The notes under the pieces: generated by a model
Databases searched by the model: none
Told to the model about the DNA's origin: nothing
Seen by the model: only the letters and a program-made list of their open reading frames with translations
Program-made: the position numbers and the translations under genes
NCBI RefSeq assembly: GCF_011386835.1
Contig: NC_088810.1
Coordinates: forward strand, 558,001-622,000
DNA from: Chrysemys picta bellii
Taxonomy: Eukaryota > Chordata > Testudines > Emydidae
Reading direction: 5' to 3'
Length of the DNA: 64,000 bases
Part shown: positions 8,001 to 17,297 of the stretch, in pieces
Layout of the letters: every line of letters starts with the position of its first letter
Position numbering within the stretch: the first letter of the stretch is position 1

Positions 8001-9949
8001 ATGGTGGCAACACCACCACCCTTGCCCCAGTCCCGCAGGACAGCAGCCCCAATCCTGCACGGAGGAGCAGGGACACATGGTAACGCTCTCTCTGTTCCCT
8101 GCACAGAAATCCTGCCCAAGCCCACAGTGACGCCAAACCAAACCCTGGTTCTGGAAAATGGGACCTTCACCCTCACGTGTAACAGCTCCCCCAGCGCCGA
8201 CACCGTGCTCTGGCTCCGGGACGGGGCGTCTCTCGTGCCCAGTGAGCGGCTGGGGCTCTCCCATGACAACCGGACTCTCAAGGTGCTGGGTGTCACCCGG
8301 GGCGACGCCGGCGCCTACCAGTGCGAGGTCGGGAACCCCGTCAGCACCAACCGCAGTGAGCCCAGCACCGTGATGGTGGCCTATGAGTAACTGCAGTCCC
8401 GTCCCCCGGCCGCCCTGCCCCTGGCCCTGCCAGCATCACCCAGCCACAGAGATGCAGCTGCCTCTGGGGTGGGGCAGGGTGCTGGTTAAACAGGGACCCC
8501 TTGCTGGCGCCATCCATCCCCTGACCCTGTCCCTCTCTATGTAGATGGGCCGGACTCTGCCCAGATAGACCCACCAGGACCCATCAACCTGACCTTCGGG
8601 TCGCTTCTGAACCTGACGTGTGTCGCCGACTCCATCCCAGCCCCGAGCTATCGCTGGGTTCTCAATGGCACCGACACTAAGGAGACCGGGAGCAGATTGA
8701 CCTTTAATCTCACGACCTGGGCTCAGCAGGGCACGTACGAGTGCCGGGCTCACAACCCCGTCACCGGCCGCACTGCCTGGGCGTCTGTCGCCATGCGGGT
8801 GACAGGGACGGGTGAGTCTCCGGGATGGAGCAAGGCGCTGCAGACACAGGGATCCCAGTGCTGGCACCAACGCCCCAGTGCGGTGCTAGGCGGTGCCGGG
8901 CTGCAGGGAGCGGGGTGGGGGGATTGTGGCTGAACATCTGATCCAGCCTCCCCGCATCTCTCCTCCAGATGCCCCTCGTCCAGCTCTCTCTGCCGGGGCC
9001 ATCGCCGGGATCGTCATCGGGTCACTAGCGGGGGCAGCGCTGGTCGGAGTCACTGTCTATTTCCTCTGTGAGTAACAGCCCCCCCATCCCAGGAGAGCCA
9101 GGACTCCTGGGTTCTCTCCTGGCACTGGGAGGGGAGTGGGGTCTAGTGGTTAGAGCGGGGTGGGGTGGGGGGGCTGGAAGTCAAGGCCCCAATTCCAGCG
9201 TCTCTGATTGCTCCCAGACTCTCGCTGCCAGAACGAGACCCCCAAGGAGAACGAGGCACCCGTCCTGGTGTATGAGAACCTGCCCCCTACATCCTGGGCG
9301 GGGCCAGTGGTGAGTGACAAGGGCTCAGCTCTACCCCCCGCTATTCCAGTCCCGCCCTCTCCTCTGTGGGTCCCCTCAGTCTGGACCTGCAGCCCCCAGC
9401 CAGTTTACCCTGTCCCCTGGGTAAGGGGGAGGGGGGGTTACACAAACCCGGAGTCCCATTGACTGACTGTCCCAGGGTCCGTCCCCCCCCGAGCTCGGCT
9501 GGGGGGCTGGGGAGTCTCTGGGGTCTGGTGCTAACAACCCTCTTGCCTCTGTCTCCCCCAGGCCCAGCCCGGGAGCCCCCCTGACCCCAGCCCCACGTAC
9601 CAGGTGATCACCGGCCCCTTGCACTGTATCCTCCCCCATGAGGGGGGTTGGACCCAGTGGGGGGAGGGGGGGAGCTGCCCCCCTACAAGCCCTATGGCTG
9701 AGAACGGGGCTGGTTATCACATCCCAGAGCGGGGGGGGGGGGGCAGAGTGAGCCAGAGGGGGACCAGCCTGGAGCCTCAGGGTTGAGGGGAGGCGTTACG
9801 GGAGGCCCAACAGTGGGGGGGAAGGATGGGCCCCCCAGGATGTGAGGGGCTGTCGTGGCCCCCTGGGGCATCTCTGGCTGAATCGTCCCCGTTTTCCCCA
9901 GACACTACAGCCCCGACAGCCGGACGTGTACGAGGAGCTGAAGAAGTGA
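5019..9949 (+). CDS. CEACAM-like ITAM receptor, locus 1
   Basis: Proposed exons: 5019-5073, 5863-6228, 8107-8382, 8545-8811, 8969-9067, 9218-9309, 9562-9603, 9902-9949. They give 414 residues: signal peptide, IgV N-domain, two Ig-like C2/I domains, one transmembrane segment and a short tail. Intron phases are 1 for all extracellular junctions and 0 in the tail, as in mammalian CEACAM genes. The N-domain starts with a CEACAM-like stretch after a phase-1 leader, and the Ig1/Ig2 junction spells YGPD. The tail has YENL plus an ITAM. By analogy with ITAM-bearing CEACAMs it would be a surface receptor that recruits Src/Syk kinases (inference). The main defect is the Ig1 exon donor, AT instead of GT at 8383. 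Skipping that exon keeps the frame and leaves 322 residues. An LTR with a MITE sits in the intron before Ig1. Confidence 0.8.
5863..6228 (+). CDS. Locus 1 IgV (N-domain) exon
   Basis: The exon has an acceptor CCCCGCAG and a donor TATG|GTAAGT, phase 1 to phase 1. At 366 nt it is close to the CEACAM N exon. Recognisable segments are VTIVLTPPSPVVGGGV, LAPQNLPQ, SCSWHRS, PGSAHTGRE, CALNIAGLTLNDTGTYTV and LRVYG. The canonical B-strand and F-strand cysteines are absent, as in mammalian CEACAM N-domains. Two other cysteines are present, in SCSW and in PGCALNI. The sequon NDT lies just before the F strand. Confidence 0.88.
6449..6495 (+). CDS. Alternative terminal exon ELQAAQWGVYDQLRR
   Basis: A good acceptor (TTTCCCCAG) is followed by 47 nt ending in TGA. 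In phase 1 it continues the IgV exon as RVY-ELQAAQWGVYDQLRR-stop. It is homologous to the true last exon (TLQPRQPDVYEELKK), including the following GCATGCTGGGA stretch, but is one base shorter, which changes the phase from 0 to 1. Splicing IgV to it would give a short protein without a membrane segment. Conserved copies are at 29491-29537 and 63896-63942 (-). Confidence 0.5.
6759..7587 (-). mobile_element. Solo LTR, family L1, minus strand
   Basis: Read on the minus strand it starts TGTGACAAAGTGGGACTATT and ends at GGGACTCCGGGACA, a mutated CCGTGACA terminus. It contains the family's AATAAA. It is about 700 bp without the MITE nested at 7270-7392. The same LTR is at 29801-30485 in block 2, so it predates the duplication. 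Confidence 0.85.
7270..7392. mobile_element. 123-bp hAT-like MITE nested in the LTR
   Basis: Terminal inverted repeats are TAGGGTGACCAGA and TCTGGTCACCCTA. Flanks are GCAGGGGG (7262-7269) and GCAGGGAG (7393-7400), an 8-bp target duplication with one mismatch. The matching place in block 2 (about 30307) lacks it, so it inserted after the duplication. The TIR type and 8-bp duplication fit hAT-derived MITEs. Confidence 0.88.
7588..8106 (+). other. Intron segment before the Ig1 exon
   Basis: No gene was seen. The stretch is conserved in block 2 (30486-30972) and, inverted, at 58989-59540, so it is ancestral intron sequence of the receptor gene. It includes a polypyrimidine tract and the acceptor TTCCCTGCACAG. 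Confidence 0.7.
8107..8382 (+). CDS. Locus 1 Ig-like domain 1 exon, donor mutated
   Basis: The exon has 276 nt, phase 1-1. The Ig hallmarks are TFTLTC, VLWLRDG and DAGAYQCEV, with sequons NQT, NGT, NSS, NRT and NRS. Bases after the exon are ATGAGTAAC. The two paralogues have GTGAGTAAC (31249 and, inverted, 58711-58718). The donor therefore reads AT instead of GT. Skipping would stay in frame. A GT four bases further on would shift it. Confidence 0.85.
8545..8811 (+). CDS. Locus 1 Ig-like domain 2 exon
   Basis: The exon has 267 nt with acceptor CTCTCTATGTAG and donor G|GTGAGT, phase 1-1. The first codon joined to Ig1 gives YGPD, the junction typical of CEACAM A/B domains. Hallmarks are NLTCVADS, YRWVLNG and QGTYECRAHNPVTG. 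Confidence 0.88.
8969..9067 (+). CDS. Locus 1 transmembrane exon
   Basis: The 99-nt exon, phase 1-1, encodes a Gly/Ala-rich hydrophobic helix (AIAGIVIGSLAGAALVGV then TVYFL). It has no charged residue, so there is no sign of pairing with a separate signalling adaptor. The donor is T|GTGAGT. Confidence 0.9.
9218..9309 (+). CDS. Locus 1 tail exon 1 (YENL)
   Basis: The 92-nt exon enters in phase 1 and leaves in phase 0. It encodes YSRCQNETPKENEAPVLV followed by YENLPPTSWAGPV. YENL is a YxxL motif. It lies 21 residues before the ITAM, too far to form a standard pair with it. Confidence 0.85.
9562..9603 (+). CDS. Locus 1 tail exon 2, first half of ITAM
   Basis: This 42-nt phase 0-0 exon encodes AQPGSPPDPSPTYQ. 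Its last two residues (YQ) join TL from the next exon to make YQTL. The donor GTGATC is less typical than the GTGAGC/GTGAGT of the paralogues. Confidence 0.85.
9902..9949 (+). CDS. Locus 1 tail exon 3, second half of ITAM and stop
   Basis: It encodes TLQPRQPDVYEELKK then TGA. With the preceding exon the sequence is YxxL-x7-YxxL, inside the ITAM spacing window of 6-12. The 3' UTR has GCATGCTGGGA twice, which is shared by all tail-exon copies. Confidence 0.88.
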   Translation, partial: TLQPRQPDVYEELKK

Positions 9950-10235
9950 CGCCCCCTCCTGCCCCCCAGTGCATGCTGGGAGGGGCCCGGTGCATGCTGG
10001 GAAAGGTGCGTCCCTGAGCCTGGGTCCCGCTGTCCCGGTGACATCCCCCTGATGAAGCGTGAAAGGGCAGGAACACTCACCGCCCGGCCCGGGGGGGTCC
10101 GTCCGTCTGTCTGTCCATGCTGCTTCCCTGGGGCCCATCACCGCAGCGTCTGGGCCCCTGCGAGGAGATCAGAAAGTCGGTGCCTGTGACTGGCTCCGGC
10201 TCCGTTGTGCCCAGCACAGGATTTGGGAGCCCACC

Positions 10236-10912
10236 TGTGACGAAGTGGGACTGTTCTTAGTGTTTCCTCTGAATACTGTAGGCGTGCCTCAGTTTCCCCT
10301 ATGCAGTTCTTAAGTTTCTAGGGGGTGGGATTGTTGCAGAGCAAAGGTCCAGTGCACATAAAGGGCGGACACTGTCTCCTGGCAACCAAGCGCCGGGGCC
10401 CTTCCCCCCTCCCCCCCAAGGAGATAGCTAAAGGTCAGGTGACATCCTGGCCTGGGAAAGGAACAAAGCCCAGAGGAGGAGGGGCTGGAGGGGGTTTCAG
10501 TTTGGGGCTGGCTGGGGACGGGAAGTGAGGGCAGACAGGGGGTGTCTCGCTCGCGGGACCCCAGGATGGACCTGGCTGAGGGGTCCCGTTCTCTGTACCT
10601 ACAAGCTCTGTTTTAGACCGTGTTCCTGTCATCTAATAAACCTCTGTGTTACTGGCTGGCTGAGAGTCACGTCTGACTGCGGAGTGGGGGTGCAGGACCC
10701 TCTGGCTGCCCCAGGACCCCGCCTGGGCGGACTCGCTGTGGGAAGCGCACAGAGGGGCAGATGCTGAATGCTCCGAGGTCAGACCCAGGAGGTGAAGCCG
10801 TGTGAGCTTCTTGCCCTGAAGACAGTCTGCTCCGAGGGAGAGGAGGCTCCCCAAAGTCCTGCCTGGCTTTGTGGGGAGCAGTTCCAGAGCATCGCCCAGG
10901 GACTCCGTGACA
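10236..10912 (+). mobile_element. Solo LTR, family L1
   Basis: It begins TGTGACGAAGTGGGACTGTT and ends GGGGACTCCGTGACA, with AATAAA at 10635-10640. The orthologous insertion in block 2 is 33102-33779. The inverted locus 3 lacks it at the matching flank (near 56780-56830). No clear target duplication remains. Confidence 0.88.
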
Positions 10913-12479
10913 GCCCGCCCCACGTCTTCCCCTCTCAGGGGCAGTTCTGCCCTGCAGAGCTGTGAGCAGCGATGCCCACCAGCCCGGCCGGGACCCGGGG
11001 CCCCCGGCTCTGACATCTCCAGACCGGCCCCCAAAGGGGCTCGGGAGGTCCCTGCCCAGAGCTGGCAGCGCTGGGCACGGTGACCGTGGTGAGCCGTGTG
11101 CCGGGGGCATGGGGCACGGCCGGAGCTGTGTCTGGCCTGGGTCCCAGGGGCAGGTTCCAGCCGGGCAGCGGGAGGTGCCAGGGCCGTCCCTGGCAGACAG
11201 GAGGCACTGGGCCGTTCTCTCTGTGCCCGGCTCCGGGGGTGCTGGGTGGTGCCGAGCTCGCCAGGCAGCGGGTTCCACCCAGAGCCAGGCCCCAGCAGCG
11301 TCTGCACCAGCCCCAGGGAAGCAGCCGGCAGGGAAAAGCACCCAGTGTGTGGCAAGAGGGGGGAGGTGTTTCTGAGGCCAGAGGCTGGCTTGGGGGGAGG
11401 TATCGCGGGGGGGCACCCAGGGTCCTGCCCCGAGGGGAGCAGCTGTCAGCGGGTTTGTCTCCTGCAGGGAGCGTTGGAGCCCGGCCTGCTGGGAGTCGGG
11501 GGGAGCCGGACGCTGGGGGGAGCTGAACCCCGCAGGAGCTGCCAGGGGCGGGTTCGGGACGTCGGGGCGCTGGGAAGCGCGTTCCCAGTTTATTCTCCAT
11601 CTCACCCATTGTCCCGTTAACTCCAGCGTCTCCTTCTCCCAGCTTTTCTGGGCAATAAACTTTTTCTCTGTAACGCCTGGCCGTGCTGGGGCCGAGCGGG
11701 GCGTGGGTTGGGGGTCACTGCTGAGCTGGGGGTTCTGGGCCTTGGTGGGGAGCCGGGAACTCGGCCAGTGGGCAGTGCCAGGGGTTGGGCACTCAGGGGG
11801 CAGCTGGGCAGTTGGGGGGCCGATCGCTGACCCGCCCAGGGCTGAGGGGAGGTTGTGATGCCTGCGGGGGAAGCACGTCTGCCTGGGATTACAGACCCAC
11901 AGCCGGGCCCCCTGCACCCCATTGTGTTATAACCTGGCCCCAAGCCGGGGCGCCTCCCCCCCCATGTTCTGGGCGCACGCCGTCCCTGCAGTCTGGGGGC
12001 TCTGGGCAGGGGCCCCCCCATGCCCCGGGCACAGGCCATCCCTGCAGGCTGGGGGCTCCGGGCAGGGTCCGGGGGTCGGCGTGAAGCAGCCAGACCGCGG
12101 GAGCCCCCGGCGCGATCCGGCCCCAGCAGGGCCAACGGGACCCGGGTGCGTCTGGCCCAGAGCCTGGCCATGCTGGGCACTCGCTGCTGCCCCCTGCTGG
12201 CGAAGGACGGCCCAGTCCCCCGCAGGGCTCAGCCGGACAGGGGCTGCCCCGGGAGGGAGCTCTCTGCCCCCCTCCTGGAGAGCCGGGGGGCGGCCCTGCT
12301 GGGCCAGGCCTGATTTGCACCCCTGGGCTGGGACCCTCTGGGCTTTGCCCTTCGCTGCGGGGGGGGCCGGGCTGGGTGGGGCCCAGGGAGCCGTGTCTGG
12401 TTACGGTGCCCCAGGCGCAGGGTTTACTGGGTGTTTGGAGCCGATGGGCAGCGCTGGTTTGGACTTTGTGACCCCAGCT
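10913..12479 (+). other. Downstream flank of locus 1, no gene seen
   Basis: GC-rich sequence shared with 33780-35810 and, inverted, with 55160-57060. Several overlapping open frames on both strands are not conserved as protein. A candidate AATAAA lies at 11654-11659. Confidence 0.55.
11654..11659 (+). terminator. Candidate polyadenylation signal
   Basis: GGCAATAAAC is followed by a T-rich stretch (TTTTTCTCTG). The same signal is kept in block 2 at 35011-35016. It could end a long 3' UTR of the receptor gene or belong to an unrecognised repeat. Confidence 0.3.
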
Positions 12480-12630
12480 TGTTCGTCCGGCTGGGGGGGG
12501 TCTGTGTCAGGCTGGGGGGGTCTGTGTCAGGCTGGGGAGGTCTGTGTCAGGCTGGGGGGGTCTGTGTCTGGCTGGGGAGGTCTGTGTCCGGCTGGGGGGG
12601 TCTGTGTCAGGCTGGGGGGGTCTGTCGCCT
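12480..12630 (+). repeat. G-rich minisatellite
   Basis: About seven units of 18-20 bases, GGCTGGGGGGGTCTGTGTC, more regular than the paralogous array at 541-690. Confidence 0.88.
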
Positions 12631-12787
12631 GTTTCTGTTGGTTCCTGTTCCCCACGTGCCTTGTCTCTCGCCCTGGGCTGCTTCTCTTTTCAGCGAGTCC
12701 AACTTTCCTCCTGGCCGTGCCCTGTCTGACCGCACGGGGGGGGGGGGGGATCTTCACAGGGAGGGTGGGGGCCCCTTGACCAGTCAA

Positions 12788-12975
12788 GGGGAGGGATAGC
12801 TCAGTGGTTTGAGCATTGGCCTGCTAAACCCAGGGTTGGGAGTTCAATCCTTGAGGGGGGGCAACTTGGGGATCTGGGGCAAAATCAGTACTTGGTCCTG
12901 CTAGTGAAGGCAGGTGGCTGGACTCGATGACCTTTCAAGGTCCCTTCCAGTTCTAGGAGATCTCCATTAATTTAT
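12788..12975 (+). mobile_element. tRNA-derived SINE, turtle Cry type
   Basis: The 5' part has a Pol III A box (TAGCTCAGTGG) and B box (GAGTTCAATCC), followed by the tRNA-unrelated body ending TTCCAGTTCTAGGAGA. I recognise this as the Cry-type SINE abundant in cryptodiran turtles. Block 2 (about 36497) and the window start (about 840) read straight through from CAGTCAA to TCCCTGCC without it, so it is a recent insertion in block 1. Confidence 0.9.
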
Positions 12976-13003
12976 TTAAAATCCCTGCCCCTGCCTCACC
13001 CCC

Positions 13004-13655
13004 TGTGAAGGAGTGGGACTGTTCTTAATGTTTCCTCTGAATATTGTGTGGGTGCCTCAGTTTTCCCTATGCAGTTCTTAGGTAGCTAGGTGTACAGAGA
13101 ATGGCCGACACCCTGTCTCCTGGCAACTAATGGGCTGGGCCCCTCCCCTGTAAAGGTGCCAACTGAAGGTGTTGGAGACAAAGGGATCAGGTGACCTCCT
13201 GGCCTGGGAAAGAGACGAAGGAGGGGCTGGAGGTGGAGGCTGTTTGGGGCTGGCTGGGGACAGGGAGTGAGGGCAGACATGGGTGTCTGGCTCACTGCCC
13301 CCCCACAATGGACCCAGCTGAGGGGTCCAGTTCGCTGGACCAACAAGCTGTGTTTTAGACCGTGTTCCTGTCATCTAATAAACCTCTGTTTTACTGGCTG
13401 GCTGAGAGTCCCGTCTGACTGCGAAGTGGGGGTGCAGGACCCTCTGGCTGCCCCAGGACCCTGCCTGGGCGGACTCGCTGTGGGAAGCGCACGAAGGGGC
13501 ATATACTGAATGCTCCCAGGAGAGACCCAGGAGGTGAAGCCGTGTGAGCTTCTTGCCCTGAAGACAGTCTGCTCCGAGGGAGAGGAGACTTCACCAGAGT
13601 CCTGACTGGCTTTGTGGGGAGCAGTTCCCGAGCATCACCCGGGGACTGCATGACA
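13004..13655 (+). mobile_element. Solo LTR, family L1
   Basis: It starts TGTGAAGGAGTGGGACTGTT and ends GGGGACTGCATGACA. It is flanked by C-runs that may hide the target duplication. It is also present at 36526-37245. The third copy of the region at the window start has an uninterrupted C-run at 860-880. Confidence 0.85.
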
Positions 13656-13879
13656 CCCCCCAGCAGGGGATGTGTATCCCAGGACAAGCCCAGTCATGCC
13701 AGGCTCTGGGTCCCAGCACAGCCTCCATCACGCCCTGCGGGCACCAGGGATCCAGCCGCCAGCCAGGGACAGGACATGGGGCAGAACTGCGCTCCGCGGG
13801 GATGGCCCCACAGTAGTCAGCAGGTGGAAGGGGCTGGTCCTGACCATGGGCGCCAGGTTTGTATAATTTTTGGTGGTGC

Positions 13880-14640
13880 CCAGTGTCGTGGAAATTCCTG
13901 TCCGTTCCGGCTGAGGAATAAGGAGAGACGGACACAGCTCGCCAAGCAAGGAGCCCCGGGAGGGACGATCTGTTTATTTCAATTGCAATTGGGTTCGAGC
14001 TCATGAGTCAGCAAGAACTAAGAAAACACTCACACCAAAGCATTATATGCAGTTGACTACGATAATCTATTGCTCTATGATTGGCCAAAATTTGCTATCA
14101 TTACCATACCTAATTAGCAAGTTACATGTATCTGCCCCTCTTATGACCCCTTATTGTTCATCTCCTTGCTCCCCCCTTGCGTTATTTTGCAAACCAAGCA
14201 GTTAGGGATCTACAGGACACAGGCACAGAAAGTTCCATTGTCTCCAGGTTTGGAGTTTGGCTACATTTCCTCTCCAAGGAACTTCCTGAGTTTAGACTGT
14301 CCATAGCTAACGCTGCATATCTCCCTTCTACTTTCTCCCATGTGTACGGGACAAATTTGCCCCCTGGCAGCTAAGTAGAATAATTTTATTTCACCAGAAA
14401 TGGTCCAGGGCTGTCCCTACCCATACGCAAAGTACACAGCTGCGTAGCGCACCAGGAAATTTGGGGCTCCGCCGGCTCGTGCTGGGGGGCGGTTTCCCCT
14501 GCCCCCCAAGCCTGCTCCTGCCCCCATGCTGAGGCCTGGGGCCCCCACACAGCTCTCCCACGGGGGGCCTGCGCAGAGCGCCAAAATGGCTAGGGATGGC
14601 CCCAACCAGGGCAGGTAAGTTCCAGTAGAAACCCCTTATG
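13880..14640 (-). repeat. LTR-like interspersed repeat plus second repeat
   Basis: From TGTCGTGGAAATTCCTG on, this AT-richer stretch contains a reverse AATAAA signal (TTTATTTCAATTGC) and resembles a retroviral-type LTR on the minus strand. From about 14400 a different GC-rich repeat follows. Both recur at 37480-38220 in block 2. Boundaries are uncertain and no coding remnant was recognised. Confidence 0.5.
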
Positions 14641-14930
14641 CTCTCTTAGCAAATCTGACTAAATTGTCCAGAGTCCAATGATTTCAATCAGATTGTCTCT
14701 TTGCCTGGATTATTTGCAGACATTGCTTTGGAAAAGGGCCCGTTTTCCCTTCAGAATGGCTGCAGAGAAACCAAGAATTCTCTTCCTCTCCCACTTTCCC
14801 TTTTTTAAACATTTTCACATCTATCAACTGTTCAGTTCCCTACAGCCACTGCAGGGTTAACTTCTCACTTGCTTTCCTTCAATCACTCGCTTATCTCCCA
14901 AAATGACACCTTCATCACCCCAGATATCAC

Positions 14931-15770
14931 TGTCACGGACTCACAGATCGTGCCCACTCTTGGCCCCGTGCGGTCCGTGGGCGGTGCCCCTTTTAGTGAG
15001 ACAGCCCTTCTCGGGGGTCCACTCTCTCTCGGGGTCAGGCCCCTCCACCTCCTGGAGCCGCATCTCTCTGAGCCTTAGCACGTCTGTCTCTGCCGTGGGC
15101 CCCCTCAGGGAGACCACTCGCTCTGGACCCCTGGGGCCTCCACCCCCGAAGGGGTTGATGCAACCCTGTTCTCTAGACCGGAGTGACTCTCAGCCAGCAT
15201 AAAACAGGAGGGTTTATTGAGGGTTGAACACAGCACAGGAAACTCTCTGACCCTCAGGCCTGGCCTCCCTCAGTCCAGCACATCCCAGTCTCCCTGCATC
15301 CAGGTGGGCTCTGCCTGCTCCCCCTCTCCAGCCCCGAGCCCCTCTGCTCCCAGCTGGGCATCTGAGATCCCCGGCCCCAGGCCCCGCCTCTGTCCATTGT
15401 CTTCTCTCCAGGGAAACAGGGTCGTAAACCGGGGCCTCCTCTCCCCTCTTCTCTCCTCTGGCTGGAACCGGCTGGTTGGGTCACTGGGTCCTCACTCTGC
15501 AGCCCATTGTCCTCCCACTGGCCAGAACCGGCTGTGTCTCCTCAGCTGGGCCTCCGGGTCACCAGGTCGCCAGGTCGCCGGTCGCTAGGGTCTCCATCCT
15601 CCCGGCTATCGGCTGGGTCCCCACGTCCTCTCTCCGGTCCTCTGCAAAACACACTCCCTCTCCCCTCCCCTCGTTAAACCAGTAACCCCCAGGGAAACTG
15701 AGTCCCACCCCCTCCGCATGCAAACCATTGAAACTCCACAGAAAACAAGAAAACCCCCCACTTCGTCACA
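14931..15770 (-). mobile_element. LTR, family L3, minus strand
   Basis: On the minus strand it runs from TGTGACGAAGTGGGGGGTTT to GAGTCCGTGACA and contains AATAAACCCTCCTG. It is an inverted partner of the LTR at 16047-16878. Confidence 0.85.
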
Positions 15771-15909
15771 CATGTTCAGGTATCTTCCCTCACGGCCAGG
15801 CTCCCATTCCCCAATGCAGACTATCCTAGCCACACTCCCCTGCTTCCCAGCCAACACTCCCCACTCAGCATTCAAAGACCACAGTAAGAACAGTCCCAGT
15901 TCGTCACAG
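15771..15909 (-). mobile_element. Fragment of Gypsy-type LTR (family L2)
   Basis: It matches the first ~140 bases (minus-strand sense) of the LTRs of the Gypsy copies, including CAGTAAGAACAGTCCCAGTT, and ends in GTCACA. Confidence 0.75.
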
Positions 15910-16046
15910 TGTGTGTGTGTTCTTTGTGTGTGTGCACAGCGGTAACTCTGCGGCTGTGTGTGATTGAGTCTCCGTGTGTCTGAGCACAGCTGTGGCTGTG
16001 CCGCGTGTGCGCAGTGTGTGTAGCTGCAGGTATGTGTGTGTGTGTG
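15910..16046 (+). repeat. TG-rich simple repeat
   Basis: Interrupted (TG)n with GCACAGC spacers separates the two inverted L3 LTRs. Confidence 0.85.
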
Positions 16047-16878
16047 TGTGACGAAGTGGGGGGGTTTCTTGTTTCCTGTGGAGTTTCAATGGTTTGCATG
16101 CGGAGGGGGTGGGACTCAGTTTCCCTGGGTGTTACTGGTTTAACGAGGTCAGGGGAGAGGGATTGTGTTTTGCAGAGGACCGGAGAGAGGACGTGGGGAC
16201 CCAGCCCATGGCCGGGAGGATGGATACCCCAGCGACCGGTGACCTGGCGACCCGGAGGCCCAGCTGAGGAGACGCAGCCGGTTCTGGCCAGTGGGTGGAC
16301 AATGGGCTGCAGAGTGAGGACCCAGTGACCGAACCAGCCGGTTCCAGCCAGAGGACAGAAGCGAGGAGAGGAGGCCCCGGTTTACGACCCTGTTTCCCTG
16401 GAGAGAAGACAATGGACAGAGGTGGGGCCTGGGGCCGGAGATCTCAGATGCCCAGCTGGGAGCAGGGGGGCTCGGGGCTGGAGAGGGGGAGCAGGCAGAG
16501 CCCATCTGGATGCAGGGAGACTGGGATGTGCTGGGCTGAGGAAGGCCAGGCCTGAGGCCCTGAGAATTTCCTGTGCTGTGTTCAACTCTCAATAAACCCT
16601 CCTGTTTTATGCTGGCTGAGAGTCACTCTGGTCTAGAGAACAGGGTTGCATCAACCCCTTTGGGGGTGGAGGTCCCGAGGGTCCAGAGCGAGTGGACTCC
16701 CTGAGGGGGTCCACGGCAGAGACAGACGTGCTAAGGCTCAGAGAGGTGAGGCTCTAGGAGGTGGAGGGGTCTGACCCCGAGAGAGAGTGGACCCCCGAGA
16801 AGGGCTGTCGCACTGAAAGGGGCACCCCCCACGGACCGCACGGGGCCAAGAGTGGGCACGATCTGTGAGTCCGTGACA
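16047..16878 (+). mobile_element. LTR, family L3, plus strand
   Basis: It starts TGTGACGAAGTGGGGGGGTT, contains CTCAATAAACCC near 16590, and ends GAGTCCGTGACA. It is flanked by GTGTG on both sides, a plausible 5-bp target duplication within the TG repeat. Confidence 0.87.
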
Positions 16879-17242
16879 GTGTGTCCGGGCCACCCACAGC
16901 GACGGGACAGACGGAGATGAGCAGGAAATCAGCAAGAGCGAGAAAGGTCCCTGATATGGGTCGGGGTCTGTGCAGCACGACACAATGGGCCCCCCCCCAT
17001 CTGTGGTCCGATCCAACCCTCAATCCCGACCCACAGCCCCCTGCTCTCCCAGCCCTGTCTCCCCCCCCAGCTCTGCCAGAGCCCCTCGATCCCGACCCAC
17101 AGCCCCCTGCTCTCCCAGCCCTGTCTCCCCCCCCAGCTCTGCCAGAGCCCCTCACTCCAGACCTGCAGCCCCTCTACCTTCGTTTCTGCTCTTCTCTGTT
17201 GGATGCATTTGTGTCCCGGACACCTGGGTTCCCCCTTCTCAC

Positions 17243-17297
17243 CTGCCAAGAGAATCCCTCTCCAGGGGCCGCCCGGCCTGTTGGGGGTTTGCTCCAT
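17243..17297 (-). pseudogene. Orphan CEACAM-like leader exon
   Basis: On the minus strand the ATG at 17297 begins MEQTPNRPGGPWRGILLA and ends G|GTGAGA in phase 1. It has exactly the length and phase of the leader exons at 5019 and 28077, and a stronger donor. Downstream on this strand lie the minisatellite (17170-17040) and then LTR 16047-16878. No IgV exon follows within the window, so it is an isolated first exon or one whose gene was cut by the LTR. Confidence 0.7.

Larger units (their letters stand above)
3890..14930 (+). repeat. Segmental duplication, block 1
   Basis: This ~11 kb block matches 26934-38525 colinearly in direct orientation. It includes all exons of the receptor gene, two LTRs, the downstream flank, the G-rich array and the LTR-like repeat at 13880-14400. 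The offset rises from about 23040 to about 23595 because of indels. Block 1 alone contains the MITE at 7270-7392 and the SINE at 12788-12975. Block 2 alone contains the inserts at 34507-34962 and 35864-36349. Confidence 0.9.

Noticed and set aside
10667..11917. 416-residue minus-strand frame
   Set aside because: It crosses the L1 LTR and the downstream flank. The paralogous flank in block 2 does not keep the frame.
12788..12975. A tRNA gene (A and B boxes present)
   Set aside because: The tRNA-like part continues into a SINE body and lacks a foldable acceptor stem and anticodon arm.
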